This document shows positions 61,377 to 64,000 of a DNA stretch of 64,000 nucleotides, piece after piece; positions within the stretch are counted from its first letter, which is position 1; each line of letters begins with the position of its first letter. The position numbers and the translations under genes were made by a program. The notes under the pieces are model-generated. The model was not told the origin of the DNA. It did no database searches and saw only the letters and a list, made by a program, of their open reading frames with translations. This stretch comes from Nocardia yamanashiensis NBRC 100130 (lineage in GTDB: Bacteria > Actinomycetota > Actinomycetes > Mycobacteriales > Mycobacteriaceae): contig NZ_BDCD01000024.1 in assembly GCF_001613325.1 (NCBI RefSeq), positions 1 through 64,000 on the forward strand, given 5' to 3'.

Positions 61377-62717
61377 TCAGGAAGCGTGGGTGCTGTCGGT
61401 GCGTCGGATGAGCTTCCCGCTGTCACGGTGATTGGGCGGTTTGGCGCGGTACATGGCGATATCCGCGTCGTGCAGCACCGCCTCCGGCGTGCGCGTCTCA
61501 CCCGACCCCAGGCGCGTGATGCCGATCGAGGCGTTCACCTGGATCCGATGCCCGCGCGCGATGATCGGCTCGGCCATGGCCTGCTGCAAGCGCCCGGTCA
61601 GCAGGGCCAGATCCTCGTCACTGGTCCGCCCCGACAGCAGCACCAGGAATTCGTCGCCGCCGATCCGCCCCACCACATCGTCGGACCGCAGCCCGCGCTG
61701 CAACCGCTGCGCCACGATCTGCAACACCGTGTCGCCGATGGCATGCCCGAGCGTGTCGTTGATGGCCTTGAACCCGTCCAGGTCGATGAACATGACCGTC
61801 GACACCGGCAATGCCTCGGTGGTGCCCAGCGCGGCGGCCAGCCGTGACAGCACCAGCGACCGATTGGCCAGCCCGGTCAGCGGATCGTGCGTGGCCTGGT
61901 ACTCCAATTGCCTTCGGCTGGCCCGGAATTCGGTGATGTCGTTGAACGAGGACACGGTGGGGGAGTTGGGGTCGGCCGGATTCAGCACCCGGCAACTGGT
62001 GGACAGCCAGCGGCGTTGCCCGTCGGGCCGGTCCACGCCGAAGACGAAGCGGGTCACGGCTTCTCCGGTCGCCATGGTGCGCACGATCGGGTACTGGTCG
62101 GCCGGCAGCGGCTGAGCATTGGCATCCAGCAGCGACAGCGGCAGTTCGGTGTACGGCACGCCGATCAGATCGGGCCCGTTCCAGCCGAAGATGCGCAGCG
62201 CCGCCGGATTGATGGATTCGATCTTCCCGCTCCGGCTGATCACCACCACGCCCTCCTCCAGCTGCGAGACCACGGTGGTGAAGAACTGCTCGGCGCGCCG
62301 CTGGGCCGCCTCGGCCCGGCGCTGCGCGGTCAGATCGTGCAGCACCACCTGATAGGCCAGCCGGTCGTGCCAGGCGGTGAGCACGGAAACGGTCTCCACG
62401 TCCACGGTGCCGCCGTCGCAGCGCAACAGCGTCATCTCGGCGGGTTCGGAGGCGGTTCCGGTGATGGTGAGCCGGCGAATGCGATCCAGCATCCCCGGCA
62501 GCGAGGCCGGGTCCACGAAAATGGTGACCGGCTGCCCGATGATCTCCTCGGCCGATCCGGCGGCCAGCATCCGCACGGTCGCCGGGTTGGCGTAGACCAC
62601 TCTGCCGCGCTCGTGGACGACTACGCCATCGGGGCTGTAGTCGACCAGGGACCGGTAACGCTGGGCCAGTTGCTCGGCATCGGTCGGGGCGTTTGCCCGA
62701 TCGTTACCCACCACCAC
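61377..62717 (-). CDS. PAS-PAS-GGDEF diguanylate cyclase
   Basis: 446 residues. Two PAS domains (about 17-130 and 140-265) have DYSPDGVVVHERGRVVYANP and LEEGVVVISRSGKIESINPA. The GGDEF domain begins ATHDPLTGLANR and has the intact GGDEF site at 353-357, preceded by an RSDD inhibitory I-site five residues upstream. No EAL domain is present. It should make c-di-GMP and be feedback-inhibited. GTG 62717 is chosen because AGGGG is six bases upstream; GTG 62723 is possible. No membrane segment is seen. Confidence 0.9.
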   Translation of the reverse strand: MVVGNDRANAPTDAEQLAQRYRSLVDYSPDGVVVHERGRVVYANPATVRMLAAGSAEEIIGQPVTIFVDPASLPGMLDRIRRLTITGTASEPAEMTLLRCDGGTVDVETVSVLTAWHDRLAYQVVLHDLTAQRRAEAAQRRAEQFFTTVVSQLEEGVVVISRSGKIESINPAALRIFGWNGPDLIGVPYTELPLSLLDANAQPLPADQYPIVRTMATGEAVTRFVFGVDRPDGQRRWLSTSCRVLNPADPNSPTVSSFNDITEFRASRRQLEYQATHDPLTGLANRSLVLSRLAAALGTTEALPVSTVMFIDLDGFKAINDTLGHAIGDTVLQIVAQRLQRGLRSDDVVGRIGGDEFLVLLSGRTSDEDLALLTGRLQQAMAEPIIARGHRIQVNASIGITRLGSGETRTPEAVLHDADIAMYRAKPPNHRDSGKLIRRTDSTHAS

Positions 62718-62887
62718 TTGCACCCCCTGATCGTCATTGCGACATGTCGTTGGAGCACGGCACCAAATTGTTGTCGGAGCGATTGCTGGCACATCGCGCC
62801 GAGGGTATTGAATGAATCACAGTTCCGCACAGCATCGGCCCGAGAGTGGTGATCATTACGGGCACCGGATCGAGAAGGAGCGATGCA

Positions 62888-64000
62888 ATGCCTGGCACCA
62901 TCCCCAACCCGCCCACCGCTGAGCAGCACCAAGATCATATGACCATTGCCGGAATCGGCGCCGTCACCGGGTACGGGTGGGGCCGGGAAACCCTCTGGGA
63001 AGGTTTGCTGAGCGGTAAGCCAGCGGCCCGGCTCTATCCAGGGTACGGGCCGGAACGGGATCGGCACGGCTGGGTTGCCCGCGTGCCGGACGGCGGTGAT
63101 CCGGAACTCGGCCCGAGCCGGTATGTGCGCGCGGTCATGCAGTCGGCCCGCGAGGCCGTCGCCGATGCCCGCGCCCGCGGCTGGCGGCAGGGCCGCACGG
63201 TCGGCCTGCTGCACGCCATCGTGCTGGGCAATGTGTACGAATGGCGGGACTTCTACGTGGTGGACGGGGCGCGCCGGCGTTCGCGCGACTATCTGCGGCT
63301 GCTGCCCTCCACCCCGGTGTCGATGCTGATGAGCGAGTTCGGTTTCCACGGGCCGTCGATGAATGTCACCGCGGCCTGCTCCTCGGCCAATGTGGCATTG
63401 CTCACCGCGCAGCTGTGGCTGGCCCAGGGTTTCGCCGACGATGTGATCGTGGTCGCCACCGATCTGTCCGCCACCCCGGACATGGTGGAGCCCTTCGTCG
63501 CGCTCGGCGCGGCCGTCGACGACACCGATCCCCTCGACGCCTGCCGCCCGTTCCAGGAAGGCAGCCGCGGCTTCGGATTCGGCGAGGCGTCCACGGCTTT
63601 CGTGGTGACCCGCGAGGCCGACGATCCGTATGTGGCGGTGCTCGGCGGCGGCATGTCCAACGACGGCTACCACGTGATCTCGGTGGAGCCGTCCTACGAG
63701 CAGATCTTCGACTGCGTGCGCCGCGCCCTGGCCAATGCCGATGTGCGGCCGGAGGAAGTGGCTTACCTGAACACGCACGGTTCCGGCACCCAGCAGTGCG
63801 ATGACGCCGAAACCGCTTTGCTGGCAGCGCTGTTCGACAACAACCCGCAGGTGGTCGCCACCAAACCCTTGACCGGGCACTGCCAGGCGGCCGCGGCGGG
63901 CGTGGAGGTGGCGGCCATCGCCATGGGTTACGAGCGCGGTCTGGTGGTGTCCTCGCCGATCGTCGCGCCCGCGCACGCCCGGCTGGTCGACGGCGTGGCG
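62888..64000 (+). CDS. Beta-ketoacyl synthase, 3' partial
   Basis: The frame runs off the window. The first 371 residues form a ketosynthase: catalytic C164 in VTAACSSANVALL, H297 in YLNTHGSGT and H331 in TKPLTGHCQAAAAG. The N-terminus after MTIAGIGAVTGYGWGRETLW is typical, preceded by about 18 extra residues. ATG 62888 has GAGAAGGAG seven bases upstream. Substrate and pathway (fatty acid, polyketide or lipid) depend on genes beyond the window. It is divergent from the cyclase gene. Confidence 0.88.
   Translation, partial: MPGTIPNPPTAEQHQDHMTIAGIGAVTGYGWGRETLWEGLLSGKPAARLYPGYGPERDRHGWVARVPDGGDPELGPSRYVRAVMQSAREAVADARARGWRQGRTVGLLHAIVLGNVYEWRDFYVVDGARRRSRDYLRLLPSTPVSMLMSEFGFHGPSMNVTAACSSANVALLTAQLWLAQGFADDVIVVATDLSATPDMVEPFVALGAAVDDTDPLDACRPFQEGSRGFGFGEASTAFVVTREADDPYVAVLGGGMSNDGYHVISVEPSYEQIFDCVRRALANADVRPEEVAYLNTHGSGTQQCDDAETALLAALFDNNPQVVATKPLTGHCQAAAAGVEVAAIAMGYERGLVVSSPIVAPAHARLVDGVA

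Noticed and set aside
62621..63976. 451-codon minus-strand frame across the ketosynthase
   Set aside because: Antisense to a gene with an intact active site that is open to the window end.

Overview
The window is a chromosomal segment of a high-GC actinobacterium, most likely Nocardia or a close mycolate-containing relative. The reasons are the strong G/C third-position bias, the many GTG starts, and a backbone order I recall from Mycobacterium tuberculosis: a trp-operon membrane gene, trpC-trpB-trpA, lgt, pyk, tesB, pdtaR, polA, rpsA, coaE and uvrB. A lipoprotein class A beta-lactamase, a HelD/HelR-type helicase and a standalone LeuA regulatory domain also fit that group. The genus is an inference from gene content and was not tested by database search. 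I see no rRNA, CRISPR array, insertion sequence, integrase or phage genes.

Layout. 1-3.8 kb: end of the trp operon with translational coupling, closed by a strong terminator. 4-8.8 kb: glpT, lgt, a TM2 protein and a two-gene amino-acid ABC locus without an ATPase. 9-11.4 kb: pyk and tesB. 11.4-17.2 kb: an accessory block with LMW phosphatase, DUF4188 protein, beta-lactamase, ferritin-like protein, pentapeptide-repeat protein and hypotheticals, ending at tRNA-Leu(CAA). 17.6-23.8 kb: pdtaR and a liv (branched-chain amino acid) operon whose binding protein looks circularly permuted and whose two ATPases are fused. 23.9-26.2 kb: tRNA-Trp(CCA) and an unusual two-gene membrane-protein pair. 26.3-30.2 kb: polA, the LeuA-regulatory-domain protein, and a three-unit hairpin repeat. 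30.2-34.7 kb: trxA, a beta-decarboxylating dehydrogenase and a glutamate-type ABC transporter. 34.7-43.5 kb: hydrolase with an excisionase-type regulator, LysR with an FAD oxidase, SPFH protein with a ribbon-helix-helix partner, a receptor-like Ser/Thr kinase and a methyltransferase. 43.5-50.1 kb: rpsA, TetR/MMPL pair with duplicated operators, and a Tat-exported phospholipase C. 50.1-56 kb: coaE, two DUF402 paralogues, a secreted protein and uvrB. 56-64 kb: VOC/AraC pair, DoxX, a tiny ORF under a palindromic promoter, a universal stress protein, a HelD-like ATPase, a diguanylate cyclase and the 5' part of a ketosynthase.

Genes working together. trpC/B/A make tryptophan from CdRP. LivK-H-M-GF form one importer, transcribed from a promoter covered by a dyad and followed by a structured leader. 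The 32-34.7 kb genes form a complete amino-acid importer. The TetR regulator and MMPL exporter are probably linked through two 19-bp operators 52 bp apart. SPFH and its overlapping RHH gene share an operator-like palindrome. Most intergenic gaps are short and often hold a factor-independent terminator hairpin. Several backbone genes (polA, uvrB, lgt, the methyltransferase) have a -10 element 6-7 bases before the start codon, as in leaderless transcripts.
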